Made by a program: the position numbers and the translations under genes
Shown here: positions 9,501 to 18,822 of the stretch, one piece after another
Position numbering within the stretch: position 1 is the first letter of the stretch
Layout of the letters: every line of letters starts with the position of its first letter
Assembly (NCBI RefSeq): GCF_009674495.1
Contig: NZ_WKJN01000001.1
Location: forward strand, 364,943-428,942
Direction of reading: 5' to 3'
Source of the DNA: Duganella alba
Lineage (GTDB): Bacteria > Pseudomonadota > Gammaproteobacteria > Burkholderiales > Burkholderiaceae_D
DNA: 64,000 nucleotides
Notes under the pieces: model-generated
Database searches by the model: none
Seen by the model: only the letters and a program-made list of their open reading frames with translations
Told to the model about the DNA's origin: nothing

Positions 9501-11499
9501 GGCTTTCCAGCAGACGAGTATGCGCTTCTTCGGTACGATTCACTTCATCGGCTTTGATGTAGTAATCGCGCTTGTAGTTAAAGGTGTGGATGACGATCGC
9601 CGCCAGCATGGCCACGAAGGCCGCTACCGCAGGCAACCACATCGACCAGACCATGGCGAAGCCGAAGGCGAACGCCAGTGCCGAGATGATGAAGCCGGCG
9701 CCGGTGTTTTTCGGCATGTGGATGTCGACGAAGCCCTTCAGCGGACGCTGATACTGGTTGGCTTTCATGTCGGACCAGCTGTCGCTGTCATGCACCACGG
9801 GCGTGAAGGCGAAGTTGTAGTCCGGCGGTGGCGACGAGGTCGCCCACTCCAGGGTACGGCCATTCCATGGGTCGCCGGTCACGTCGCGCAGTTTCTTGCG
9901 GTTCAGGACACTGACGCCGATCTGCACCAGGAAGGCGCCGATGCCGGCAGCGATGATCAGCGCGCCGATGGCGGCAACGATGAAGTAGATCTGCAGCGAT
10001 GGATCATCGAAGTGATTCATGCGGCGGGTAACGCCCATGAAGCCCATGATGTACAGCGGCGTGAAGGCGACCCAGAAGCCGACCAGCCAGCACCAGAACG
10101 ATACCTTGCCCCAGAACTCGTCCAGCGTGAAGCCGAAGGCTTTCGGGAACCAGTAGTTGATGCCGGCGAACAGACCGAACACCACGCCGCCGATAATCAC
10201 GTTGTGGAAGTGGGCGATCAGGAACAGCGAGTTGTGCAGCACGAAGTCGGCTGGTGGCACGGCCAGCATCACGCCGGTCATACCGCCGATGACGAAGGTC
10301 AGCATGAAGCCCACGGTCCACATCATCGGCACGGTGAAGCGGATACGGCCCTTGTACATGGTGAACAGCCAGTTGAAGATCTTCGCGCCCGTCGGGATCG
10401 AGATAATCATCGTGGTGATGCCGAAGAACGAGTTGACGCTGGCGCCGGAACCCATGGTGAAGAAGTGGTGCAGCCATACCAGGTAGGACAGCACGGTGAT
10501 CACGACGGTGGCATACACCATCGAGGTGTAGCCGAACAGACGCTTGCCGGAGAAGGTCGAGACGATTTCCGAGAACACGCCGAACACCGGCAGGATCAGG
10601 ATGTAGACCTCCGGGTGACCCCAGATCCAGATCAGGTTCACGTACAGCATTGGGTTACCACCCAATTCGTTGGTGAAGAAGTTGAAGCCGGCGATACGGT
10701 CCAGCGAGAGCATGGCCAGGGTGATGGTCAGGATCGGGAAGGTGGCGACGATCAGCGCATTGGTGCACAGCGCGGTCCAGGTGAAGACCGGCATTTTCAT
10801 CATCGACATGCCTGGCGCGCGCATCTTGACGATGGTGGCGATCAGGTTGACCCCGGACAGCGTGGTGCCGACACCGGCCACCTGCAATGACCAGATGTAG
10901 TAGTCGACCCCGACGTCCGGCGAGGCGGCAATGCCCGACAGCGGCGGGAACGCCAGCCAGCCGGTCTTGCCGAATTCACCGACGAACAGCGACACCATGG
11001 TCAGCATGGCGCCGAAGGTGGTCATCCAGAACGAGAAGTTGTTCAGGAACGGGAACGACACGTCGCGCGCGCCGATCTGCAGCGGCACCACGTAGTTCAT
11101 CAGACCGGTAACCAGCGGCATGGCGACGAAGAAAATCATGATCGTGCCGTGGGCGGTGAACACCTGGTCGAAGTGGTGCGGCGGCAGGAAGCCCGGGTTG
11201 TCCCCGAAGGCCATGGCCTGCTGGGCGCGCATCATCAGTGCATCGGCAAAGCCGCGCAGCAGCATGATGATACCGAGCACCATGTACATGATGCCGATGC
11301 GTTTGTGGTCGATCGAGGTGATCCAGTCACGCCAGAACGGGCCCCACAAACGGAATTTGAACATCGCGGCAAGGAAGGCGAGACCGCCGATTGCCACCAT
11401 GGCGAAGGTGCCGATCAGGATGGGCTCGTGGTATGGAATTGCTTCCAGCGACAGCCGCCCAAAGATCAGATTGGTCAGGTTGAGATCAGACATGGTCAT
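9493..11499 (-). CDS. cyoB: Cytochrome o ubiquinol oxidase subunit I (haem-copper catalytic subunit)
   Basis: A 668-residue catalytic subunit. Visible hallmarks are [11 protein letters not shown] (low-spin haem ligand region), [10 protein letters not shown] with the cross-linked His-Tyr of the binuclear centre, WLHHFFTMG (CuB histidines) and [10 protein letters not shown] (haem ligands). It oxidises ubiquinol, reduces oxygen to water and pumps protons. Length and the fifteen-helix topology match CyoB. ATG 11499 overlaps the cyoA stop as ATGA; a second ATG at 11493 is an alternative start. Confidence 0.97.
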   Translation of the reverse strand: MTMSDLNLTNLIFGRLSLEAIPYHEPILIGTFAMVAIGGLAFLAAMFKFRLWGPFWRDWITSIDHKRIGIMYMVLGIIMLLRGFADALMMRAQQAMAFGDNPGFLPPHHFDQVFTAHGTIMIFFVAMPLVTGLMNYVVPLQIGARDVSFPFLNNFSFWMTTFGAMLTMVSLFVGEFGKTGWLAFPPLSGIAASPDVGVDYYIWSLQVAGVGTTLSGVNLIATIVKMRAPGMSMMKMPVFTWTALCTNALIVATFPILTITLAMLSLDRIAGFNFFTNELGGNPMLYVNLIWIWGHPEVYILILPVFGVFSEIVSTFSGKRLFGYTSMVYATVVITVLSYLVWLHHFFTMGSGASVNSFFGITTMIISIPTGAKIFNWLFTMYKGRIRFTVPMMWTVGFMLTFVIGGMTGVMLAVPPADFVLHNSLFLIAHFHNVIIGGVVFGLFAGINYWFPKAFGFTLDEFWGKVSFWCWLVGFWVAFTPLYIMGFMGVTRRMNHFDDPSLQIYFIVAAIGALIIAAGIGAFLVQIGVSVLNRKKLRDVTGDPWNGRTLEWATSSPPPDYNFAFTPVVHDSDSWSDMKANQYQRPLKGFVDIHMPKNTGAGFIISALAFAFGFAMVWSMWLPAVAAFVAMLAAIVIHTFNYKRDYYIKADEVNRTEEAHTRLLESHV

Positions 11500-12494
11500 T
11501 CTTTACGGGTAGGTTGAGCAGTGGCGGCGACGGTGGCAGGTTCGCACACGTCTTTCGGCAGGTTCTTGACCACGGCCGCTGCCTTGATGCGCGTCGCATC
11601 CTGGTGCATCTGGGTATTGATGCAGACCGAGCCTTCGGTCACGCAACGGTTCAGGATCAGGTCGTAAATACCCTTGTCCACGGTACCGAAGTGCATGATC
11701 GGATGCTTGATGGTCGGCTTGTCCAGGGCCACGACTTCGGCGCGGTTCAGCGCGGTGCTGCTGGCCTTAGTTTTCTCTACCCAGGCGTCGAAGTCAGCCT
11801 GCGATACGCCGTGGTACTTGAAGCGCATGTCGGAGAAGCCGGCGCCGCTGTAGTTGGCCGAGAAGCCGTCGTACACGCCTGCCTTGTTCATCACCGCATT
11901 CAGCTGCGTTTCCATGCCAGGCATGGTGTAGACCATACCGGCCAGCGCAGGAATGTAGAACGCGTTCATCACCGACGTCGAGGTCATGTGGAAACGTACC
12001 GGCACGTCGATCGGCGTGACCAGCTCGTTGACCGTGGCGATGCCTTGCTCTGGGTAAATGAACATCCATTTCCAGTCCATGGCCACCACCTGCACTTCCA
12101 GCGGCTTGACGCCGGCGGCGATCGGGCGGTTTTCATCCAGACGGCTCAGCGGACGATACGGATCGAGCAAGTGGGTGTAGATCCACGTGATCAGGCCCAG
12201 CACGATGATGATCAGCAGCGGAGCGCCCCAGATCAGCAGTTCGAGCTTGGTGGAGTGGTCCCAGTCCGGCTTGTACTCGGCGGAAGTATTTGACTTCCTA
12301 TAGCGCCAAGCGAACAGACAGATGAGAAACATGACAGGTACGATGATCAACAGCATCAGCAAGGTTGACACAACTACAAGGTGTGCCTGCTGCGCTGCGA
12401 TATCCCCGGACGGATTCAGCACGACCGTATCGCAGCCAGCGAGCCACAATAACGGTGCGAGGAGCAATCCACGACGAACGATAGGAGGAATCAT
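11496..12494 (-). CDS. cyoA: Cytochrome o ubiquinol oxidase subunit II (lipoprotein)
   Basis: A 332-residue subunit II with a lipoprotein signal peptide (lipobox LAGC, Cys near residue 21), two membrane helices (about 43-63 and 88-110) and a periplasmic cupredoxin-fold domain. The CuA-ligand cysteine pair of cytochrome c oxidases is absent (the region reads [15 protein letters not shown] rather than CxxxC), which is typical of quinol oxidases. I chose ATG 12494 because it gives a compact lipoprotein signal; upstream in-frame ATGs at 12527 and 12602 would add a charged leader. It is the first gene of the operon and is divergent from an MFS gene. Confidence 0.94.
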   Translation of the reverse strand: MIPPIVRRGLLLAPLLWLAGCDTVVLNPSGDIAAQQAHLVVVSTLLMLLIIVPVMFLICLFAWRYRKSNTSAEYKPDWDHSTKLELLIWGAPLLIIIVLGLITWIYTHLLDPYRPLSRLDENRPIAAGVKPLEVQVVAMDWKWMFIYPEQGIATVNELVTPIDVPVRFHMTSTSVMNAFYIPALAGMVYTMPGMETQLNAVMNKAGVYDGFSANYSGAGFSDMRFKYHGVSQADFDAWVEKTKASSTALNRAEVVALDKPTIKHPIMHFGTVDKGIYDLILNRCVTEGSVCINTQMHQDATRIKAAAVVKNLPKDVCEPATVAATAQPTRKE

Positions 12495-12627
12495 GCGGTA
12501 ATTTAGATTACAGATGGTTGGGATCATGCTACTGTACTCACGACGGGTTGTTCTTGCAATTGGACACTTTGTCCTACATGCTCGGGCTCGCCGTGATAAC
12601 AATTACTTAACACGAGACAAAGAGACT
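12495..12627. promoter_or_regulatory. Divergent promoter region, cyoA / MFS transporter
   Basis: This 133-base gap separates the cyo operon from the divergent MFS gene and must carry both promoters. It is less GC-rich than the flanking genes. I found no convincing FNR box in it and no confident -10/-35 pair. RegA recognition sites are too degenerate to call by eye. Confidence 0.5.
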
Positions 12628-13974
12628 ATGGCTACTACGACTTCTATCAGTGACGTCCAGGCTGACGTCCATCATCAAACCAGCCCTGGAGCACGCAGTA
12701 TCAACGCCAGGGACGGACATATCTCTCCCGGGGAAATTGCGATCGGCGTGGTCATCGGGCGCGCATCCGAATATTTCGACTTCTTCGTCTACGCCATCGC
12801 ATCAGCGCTGGTGTTTCCGTCGGTGTTCTTTCCGTATGACAGCAGGCTTGACGGGACACTATACGCTTTTGCGATTTTCGCGCTTGCATTTATTGCCCGG
12901 CCGATAGGAACTGTCGCTTTTATGGCAGTTCAACATCACTTCACCCGTGAAACCAAACTTACCCTGGCGCTATTGATTATGGGGGTTTCCACGGCCGGTA
13001 TCGCCTTCCTTCCGGACTATGCCAGTTTGGGGACCACCTCCCTGGTCTTCCTGGCGCTGTTGCGCATCGGCCAGGGCATCGCTCAGGGCGGCTCGTGGGA
13101 CGGTTTGCCCTCGCTGCTGGCGCTCAACGCGCCCGAGCACAAGCGCGGCTGGTACGCCATGCTGGGCCAGCTGGGCGCGCCGATCGGCTTCGTCATCGCG
13201 GCCGGCCTGTTCTCCTACCTGATGTCCAACCTCAGTTCGCTGGACTTCCTCGAATTCGGCTGGCGCTATCCCTTCTATGTGGCGTTTGCCATCAACGTGG
13301 TGGCGCTGTTCGCCCGCCTGCGCCTGGTGACCACGCATGAATACTCGCATCTGCTGGACGAACACCAGCTCGATCCGGTGCCGGTCGGTGAGCTGTTGAG
13401 CTCGCAGTCACGCAACGTCATCATCGGCGCGCTGGCCGCGCTGGCCAGCTACGCGCTGTTCCACCTGGTGACGGTGTTCCCGCTGTCATGGATCTCGCTG
13501 ACCTCGCAGCGCTCGATTGCCGGCTTCCTGCAGGTGCAGATGTTCGGCGTGGCGCTGATGGCGGTGGGCATCATCATCTCCGGCTTCATCGCCGACCGCG
13601 TCGGCCGCCGCCGCACGCTGGGCACGCTGGCCACCATGATCGGTATCTTCAGCCTGTTCGTGCCGTTCCTGATCGGCAGCGGCGAAACCGGGCAGGACGC
13701 CTTCATCCTGATCGGTTTCTCGCTGCTGGGTCTGTCTTATGGCCAGGCTTCCGGTGCGGTGACGTCCAACTTCCCGCAGCGCTTCCGCTATACCGGCGCG
13801 GCGCTGACCAGCGATCTGGCCTGGCTGGTCGGCGCGGGCTTCGCGCCGCTGGTGGCCCTGGGCCTGTCCTCGCATTTCGGTCTGGCGTACGCCGGCGTCT
13901 ACCTGCTGTCGGGCGCCGTCAGCTCGCTGGCCGCGCTGAGCATCAACCGCGCCTGGAGCATCCGCGACAATTAA
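12628..13974 (+). CDS. MFS transporter, metabolite:H+ symporter-like
   Basis: A 448-residue major facilitator with about twelve membrane helices. The segment GRASEYFDFFVYAIASAL near residue 50 and the loop RPIGTVAFM resemble the metabolite:H+ symporter branch (shikimate/proline/citrate-type carriers). The central RVGRRRTLG motif is a typical MFS loop. Substrate is unknown. The start ATG 12628 was chosen over an upstream ATG at 12514 because the latter adds a charged, non-conserved leader. The gene is divergent from cyoA, so expression may respond to the same conditions. A strong terminator follows. Confidence 0.85.
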   Translation: MATTTSISDVQADVHHQTSPGARSINARDGHISPGEIAIGVVIGRASEYFDFFVYAIASALVFPSVFFPYDSRLDGTLYAFAIFALAFIARPIGTVAFMAVQHHFTRETKLTLALLIMGVSTAGIAFLPDYASLGTTSLVFLALLRIGQGIAQGGSWDGLPSLLALNAPEHKRGWYAMLGQLGAPIGFVIAAGLFSYLMSNLSSLDFLEFGWRYPFYVAFAINVVALFARLRLVTTHEYSHLLDEHQLDPVPVGELLSSQSRNVIIGALAALASYALFHLVTVFPLSWISLTSQRSIAGFLQVQMFGVALMAVGIIISGFIADRVGRRRTLGTLATMIGIFSLFVPFLIGSGETGQDAFILIGFSLLGLSYGQASGAVTSNFPQRFRYTGAALTSDLAWLVGAGFAPLVALGLSSHFGLAYAGVYLLSGAVSSLAALSINRAWSIRDN

Positions 13975-13982
13975 GCCATTAT

Positions 13983-14010
13983 TGTTGTCACTTGTAGCAT
14001 GGTGACAACA
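13983..14010. repeat. Perfect 9-bp inverted repeat after the MFS gene
   Basis: TGTTGTCAC (13983-13991) and GTGACAACA (14002-14010) are perfect inverted copies around a 10-base loop, eight bases after the MFS stop codon. No T-run follows, so alone it is not a canonical terminator; it could stabilise the mRNA 3' end or bind a protein. Confidence 0.7.
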
Positions 14011-14027
14011 GGGCTTGACGGGCACCC

Positions 14028-14070
14028 GATGCACCTGCATTAAACATTGTGCAGGTGCATCATTTTTTTG
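14028..14070 (+). terminator. Rho-independent terminator of the MFS gene
   Basis: A perfect 12-bp stem, GATGCACCTGCA (14028-14039) with TGCAGGTGCATC (14050-14061), a 10-base loop, then seven T residues (14063-14069). The T-run is on the plus strand, so it ends the MFS transcript; it also sits against the 3' end of the convergent chemoreceptor gene. Confidence 0.93.
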
Positions 14071-15669
14071 TCAGCCAGCCGGCAAACGGGGCCGCGCGAC
14101 CAGGGCCAGTTTCGGTCTGGCAACCTGCCCTGCGGCCAGTTTGAACACGTCCACGGCCTGCGCCAGATGCACGGCCTGCTCCTGCATGGACTCCGCCGCT
14201 GCCGCGGCTTCCTCCACCAGCGCCGCATTCTGCTGCGTCACCTGGTCCATCTGCGTAATCGCCTGGTTGATCTGGTCGATGCCGACGTTCTGCTCCTGGC
14301 TGGCCAGGGCGATGTCGGCCATGATGTCGGTCACGCGCCTGACGCTGCTGACAATCTCGTCCATGGTCGCGCCGGCCTGATCCACCAGCCGCGCGCCGGC
14401 ATCCACCTTGCCGACCGAATCATCGATCAGCGCCTTGATTTCCTTGGCCGCCGCCGCCGAGCGCTGCGCCAGCGTGCGCACTTCCGACGCCACCACGGCA
14501 AAGCCACGTCCCTGCTCGCCTGCGCGTGCCGCTTCCACGGCCGCGTTCAACGCCAGGATATTGGTCTGGAACGCAATCCCGTCGATGACACCGATAATGT
14601 CGACAATCCGGCGCGACGATGCATTGATCGAGCCCATGGTGTCGACCACCTGCGACACCACCTGCCCGCCGCGCACCGCCACTTCCGACGCTGAATTCGC
14701 CAGCAGATTGGCCTGGCGCGCATTGTCCGCGCTCTGCCTGACGGTCGAAGTCAGCTCTTCCATCGACGATGCGGTCTCTTCCAGCGAACTGGCCTGCTCC
14801 TCGGTGCGCGACGACAGATCCTGATTGCCGGTGGCGATCTGGCGCGAGGCCGTGCTGATGGTCTCGGTGCCGGCGCGCACTTCGCCGACGATGCTGGCCA
14901 GGCTGCCGGTCATCGCCTGCAAGGCAGTCAGCAGCTGGCTGACTTCGTCGCGGCCCTGGATCTGAATGCTGTGGGTCAGATCGCCCGCCGCGACAGTCTG
15001 CGCCGCGTGCACCGCCCTGTTGATCGGCTGCGTGATCGAACGCGTGATCGATACCGCCAGCGCCACCGCCGCGATAAACGCCAGCGACGTCGCGCCGATC
15101 AGGAAGCGCACCGCAAACAGGTATTCGCTGTGGATCTCGTCGATCAACTCCTGGTTCTGCTTTTCCTGGAAACCGATCATCTCGTTGATCAACGCGAAGG
15201 TTTTGTCCTGGTGCTGCTGCACCGAATTCAGCAGGAAAGCCGGCGCCTCGGCCGCCTTGCCGTCGTTGACGATCCTGACCACCTGCGCCAGCAGGCGCAG
15301 CGTCTCCGGCGCCTGCGTCTGGAGTTCGGCATACACCTTCTTGCCGCGCTCGCCGCGCACCAGCGTGCCCAGGCGTTCAAAACTGGCGGAGAAGGTCTTC
15401 TGCGCACCGTCGATGCGACCCTGCATCTTGGTGTGCATGGCATCGTCGGTGTAGAGGATGTAGTTGCGCGCCGAACGGGCGATCAGGTTCAGCTCGGTCA
15501 GCATACTGTTCGACAGCGCGATCTTGGTGTTGTTCTCATTGACCACAATGTCCATGCGCGCCTTGGTGTCGGACAGCGCCGACCAGCCGATGTAGGCGAT
15601 CAATAGCAACAGCACCAGCACGGCGCCGAACGCCAGGTTCAGGCGCGCGCCGATTTTCAGATTATTCAT
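14071..15669 (-). CDS. Methyl-accepting chemotaxis protein
   Basis: A 532-residue chemoreceptor. A membrane helix (about 10-30), a periplasmic helical sensor of about 150 residues with the 4HB_MCP pattern, a second helix (about 190-210), a HAMP domain (TRSITQPINRAV onward) and a signalling domain with the conserved tip [19 protein letters not shown] follow in order. ATG 15669 (MNNLKIGARLN) gives the standard short cytoplasmic lead before the first helix. No attractant can be inferred, and no other chemotaxis genes are nearby. It is divergent from the wax ester fusion gene across a 302-base gap. Confidence 0.93.
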   Translation of the reverse strand: MNNLKIGARLNLAFGAVLVLLLLIAYIGWSALSDTKARMDIVVNENNTKIALSNSMLTELNLIARSARNYILYTDDAMHTKMQGRIDGAQKTFSASFERLGTLVRGERGKKVYAELQTQAPETLRLLAQVVRIVNDGKAAEAPAFLLNSVQQHQDKTFALINEMIGFQEKQNQELIDEIHSEYLFAVRFLIGATSLAFIAAVALAVSITRSITQPINRAVHAAQTVAAGDLTHSIQIQGRDEVSQLLTALQAMTGSLASIVGEVRAGTETISTASRQIATGNQDLSSRTEEQASSLEETASSMEELTSTVRQSADNARQANLLANSASEVAVRGGQVVSQVVDTMGSINASSRRIVDIIGVIDGIAFQTNILALNAAVEAARAGEQGRGFAVVASEVRTLAQRSAAAAKEIKALIDDSVGKVDAGARLVDQAGATMDEIVSSVRRVTDIMADIALASQEQNVGIDQINQAITQMDQVTQQNAALVEEAAAAAESMQEQAVHLAQAVDVFKLAAGQVARPKLALVARPRLPAG

Positions 15670-15971
15670 AGTCAGTTCTCGGAGGGGACGGGAAAATCCG
15701 GCGGGGCTGGGCCGAAGAGGCGATCTGGCGATCGGATGCATGGCGCGGAGGTTGGGGCATGCACAACGTGCGTCAGTGTAGTTTAAATATTTCTTTTTGG
15801 CAAGTAATGCCATCGTTGCGCAAATGCCGCAGCGGCGGCGCGGCCCGCCATGGGCGCTGACTCGCCGCGCCATGCGTTTGGCTTCCCAAGCCAGTGCAAA
15901 GTCGCTAGCGACGCTGCCGATTCGCTCTAAGATCGGCCCATTGCAGCTATGACATCGTTTCAGAGCAACCT
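15670..15971. promoter_or_regulatory. 302-base divergent intergenic region with two palindromes
   Basis: No gene is supported here. The stretch near 15780-15805 is locally AT-rich (TTTAAATATTTC) and is a reasonable place for the chemoreceptor promoter. Two symmetric elements lie towards the FAR-WS gene: TGGCTT-CCC-AAGCCA (15879-15893) and the perfect palindrome GTCGCTAGCGAC (15901-15912). Both are described under findings. Confidence 0.6.
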
Positions 15972-18779
15972 ATGACAACAGCGACACCAGCATTGAATGT
16001 CCACACGGCGCTTGCCGGCAAGCGTGTACTGATCACCGGCAGCACCGGCTTCCTCGCCAAGGTGGTGCTGGAAAAGCTGATCCGCTCGGTGCCGGACATC
16101 GGCCGCATCGTGCTGCTGATCCGCGGCGACGCCCGCGAACGCTTCGAGCGCGAAATCGCCACATCCTCCATCTTCGACCGCCTGCGCGCCGAGCGTCCGG
16201 ATTTCCTGCCCGGCTTTTTCGCCGAGAAAATCGAATGCATCAGCGGCGAGGTCACGGCGCCCTGCTTCGGCCTGCCCATCGCCGCCTTCAACGCACTGGC
16301 GCGCCGCATCGACCTGGTGATCAACGCCGCCGCCAGCGTCAACTTCCGCGAGGCGCTGGACGAGGCGCTGTCGATCAACGCCCTCAGCGTGCGGCACATC
16401 GCCGAGCTGGCGCGCGCTGGCCACGCGCCGCTGATCCAGGTATCGACCTGCTACGTCAACGGCTACCATCGCGGCGCCATGCACGAGGAAACGGTATCGC
16501 CCGCGCGCGCCGCCATTCCGCGCCACGCCGACGGCCATTACGATTTATACGGTCTGCTCCAGCACCTGCAACACCGCATCGCCCTGCTGCGCGCGGAAGT
16601 CAGCGATGCCGACGAACTGGCGCGCCGCCTGACGGCGCTGGGCATCGCCGAAGCCAATTACCACGGCTGGAACGACACCTACACCTTCACCAAATGGATA
16701 GGCGAGCAACTGGCCATGGCCGCCATGCGCGGCCGCGCGCTGACCATCGTGCGCCCGTCCATCATCGAAAGCACCTTGCAGGAGCCGGCGCCCGGCTGGA
16801 TCGAAGGCGTCAAGGTGGCCGATGCCATCATCCTCGCCTACGCGCGCGGCAAGACCAACCTGTTCCCGGCGCGGCCGGAAGCGGTGGTCGACATCGTGCC
16901 GGCCGACCTGGTGGCCAACAGCATCATCCTGGCCGCCGCCGAAGCGCTGCAAACGGCGCCGGCCACGCGCATTTACCAGGCCTGCACCGGCGCCACCAAT
17001 CCCGTCACCGTCGGCCGCGTCATTGAACTGATACAGGCCGAGTCGCAGCGCAACTGGCGCCAGTACGAGCGCCTGTTCTACCAGCAGCCCAGGCATGAAT
17101 TCCGCGTGGTTGGCCGCCCGGTCTTCCTGCTGATGCTGCGCGCCATGCGCATCGCCGCCGCCGGCTGGAGCGGCGTGCGCAAGCTGCTCGGCGCGAGCGA
17201 ATCGCCGAAACTGGAAGCGCTGCGCACCACGCAGCTGCTGGCCCTGACCTTCTCGTTCTACACCGCGCCGCGCTACGTGTTCCACAGCGACCGCCTGCAA
17301 GCGCTGGCGCAGCGCTTCGGCAGCGAAGACCAGGCGCGCTACAGCGTCGACACCCGCGCCATCGACTGGCAGGACTACCTGTGCCGCGTGCACATGGCCG
17401 GGCTGAACCGCTACGCCCTGCGTCCGCGCAGCGCCACGCCGCCCGCGCCGGCCGCCATGACGCGCCGCGACTATGCCTGGCACCGGATGGACACCGACAA
17501 GAACCTGATGGTCATCAACAGCATCCTGCTGTTCGAAGGCGCGGTGGACATGGAACGGCTGATTTCCACCATCGCCTACCGCCTGCCCAACTACCCGCGC
17601 TTCACGCAGAAGGTGGTGCGCCGGCGCTGGGTGGAGGACGAGCAGTTCGACATCACCCGCCACATCGAGCTGGAACAGATGGCGCACGACGTGCCGCGCG
17701 AGGAACTGCAAGCGCACCTGACGCGCCTGGCCCACCTGCCGCTGCCCGCCGACCGGCCGCGCTGGCACATGACGGTGCTGGACCGCGTCAACGGCGGCCA
17801 TGCGATCGTATTCCGCGTCCACCACTGCATCACCGACGGCCTGGGACTGGTGCACGTGCTGAACCACCTGACCGACGACAACGGCCTGCACGGCAAGACG
17901 CCCTCCCCGGTCGGCCATCCGCACCGCGCCGTGGCGCACAATCCCGTGTGTTCGGCCGTGGTGCGCGGCCTGTCGTGGCTGAAGATTGCCGCCCACGTGG
18001 CGCGCCTGTCGGTGCTGTGGCCCGATGCGCCGACGCAGTTCAAGGCGCCGATGACCGGCGCCAAGCAGCTGGTCTGGTTGCCGCCGCTGCAAATGGAGCG
18101 CGTGCGCGCCATGTCCAAGCGCATGGGCGTCACGCTCAACGACGTCTGGGTGGCTGCCGTCTCCGGCGCGCTGCGCCAGTACCTGGGCGAGCGCGGACAA
18201 AGCCTGGATGGCCGCGCCCTGCGCGCCGCCGTCACCTTCAACCTGCGCGAAAAGGCCAACGCCTTCCAGCTCGGGAATGAATTCGGCCTGGTCGCCGTCG
18301 ACCTGCCGACCAATGTGGACGATCCCTGCGTGCGGCTGCGCCAGTCCAGCCACCGCATGACCGCCATCAAGCGTTCGCACCAGCCGCGCGCCACCATGGC
18401 CTTCCTGTCCATCGCCGGCTGCCTGCCAACCGCCTTGCAGCACTTCGCGCTGAACCTGTTCACCTCCAAGGGCTCGGTGGTGCTGACCAATATCGAGGGA
18501 CCGGCCAGCCGCCGCTACCTGGCCGGCTCGCGCCTGACGGACCTGATCTGCTGGGTGCCGCAGGCCGGCAGGCTGGGCGTGGGCCTGGCCTTCATCTCCT
18601 ACGCGGGCCAGATCCAGCTGGCGCTGTTCGTGGACACCGACCTGGTGCCCGATCCGGACCGCCTGATGCAGCTGACCTATGGCGCCTTCGAAGAGCTGGA
18701 ACTGGCCACGCAGGGCGAAACGGCGCCGCAGCCCGCCGCCGAACCGGCGCTGCCGGGCATGGTCATCACAACGTCATAA
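15972..18779 (+). CDS. Fusion protein: fatty acyl-CoA/ACP reductase - wax ester synthase
   Basis: This 935-residue protein joins two enzymes. Residues about 15-480 form an alcohol-forming fatty acyl reductase: a Rossmann motif TGSTGFLAK (22-30), the SDR active site Y237-TFT-K241, and a C-terminal sterile-type domain. Residues about 500-915 form a WS/DGAT acyltransferase: catalytic HHCITDG (617-623), PRWHM (596-600), a later TLNDVWVAA segment and TNIEGP near the C-terminus. The expected sequence is acyl-CoA to fatty alcohol (NADPH), then alcohol plus acyl-CoA to wax ester. The linker (about 480-500) is Pro/Ala-rich. There is no stop or frameshift between the halves. A polyphosphate kinase gene follows after 43 bases. 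Confidence 0.92.
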   Translation: MTTATPALNVHTALAGKRVLITGSTGFLAKVVLEKLIRSVPDIGRIVLLIRGDARERFEREIATSSIFDRLRAERPDFLPGFFAEKIECISGEVTAPCFGLPIAAFNALARRIDLVINAAASVNFREALDEALSINALSVRHIAELARAGHAPLIQVSTCYVNGYHRGAMHEETVSPARAAIPRHADGHYDLYGLLQHLQHRIALLRAEVSDADELARRLTALGIAEANYHGWNDTYTFTKWIGEQLAMAAMRGRALTIVRPSIIESTLQEPAPGWIEGVKVADAIILAYARGKTNLFPARPEAVVDIVPADLVANSIILAAAEALQTAPATRIYQACTGATNPVTVGRVIELIQAESQRNWRQYERLFYQQPRHEFRVVGRPVFLLMLRAMRIAAAGWSGVRKLLGASESPKLEALRTTQLLALTFSFYTAPRYVFHSDRLQALAQRFGSEDQARYSVDTRAIDWQDYLCRVHMAGLNRYALRPRSATPPAPAAMTRRDYAWHRMDTDKNLMVINSILLFEGAVDMERLISTIAYRLPNYPRFTQKVVRRRWVEDEQFDITRHIELEQMAHDVPREELQAHLTRLAHLPLPADRPRWHMTVLDRVNGGHAIVFRVHHCITDGLGLVHVLNHLTDDNGLHGKTPSPVGHPHRAVAHNPVCSAVVRGLSWLKIAAHVARLSVLWPDAPTQFKAPMTGAKQLVWLPPLQMERVRAMSKRMGVTLNDVWVAAVSGALRQYLGERGQSLDGRALRAAVTFNLREKANAFQLGNEFGLVAVDLPTNVDDPCVRLRQSSHRMTAIKRSHQPRATMAFLSIAGCLPTALQHFALNLFTSKGSVVLTNIEGPASRRYLAGSRLTDLICWVPQAGRLGVGLAFISYAGQIQLALFVDTDLVPDPDRLMQLTYGAFEELELATQGETAPQPAAEPALPGMVITTS

Positions 18780-18822
18780 TCGGCGCGTATGCTGCTCCCC
18801 ATTCCACAATGAGGAGTATTGC

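Noticed and set aside
16545..18443. 632-codon minus-strand frame across the FAR-WS gene
   Set aside because: Shadow of a gene with strong motif support on the plus strand.
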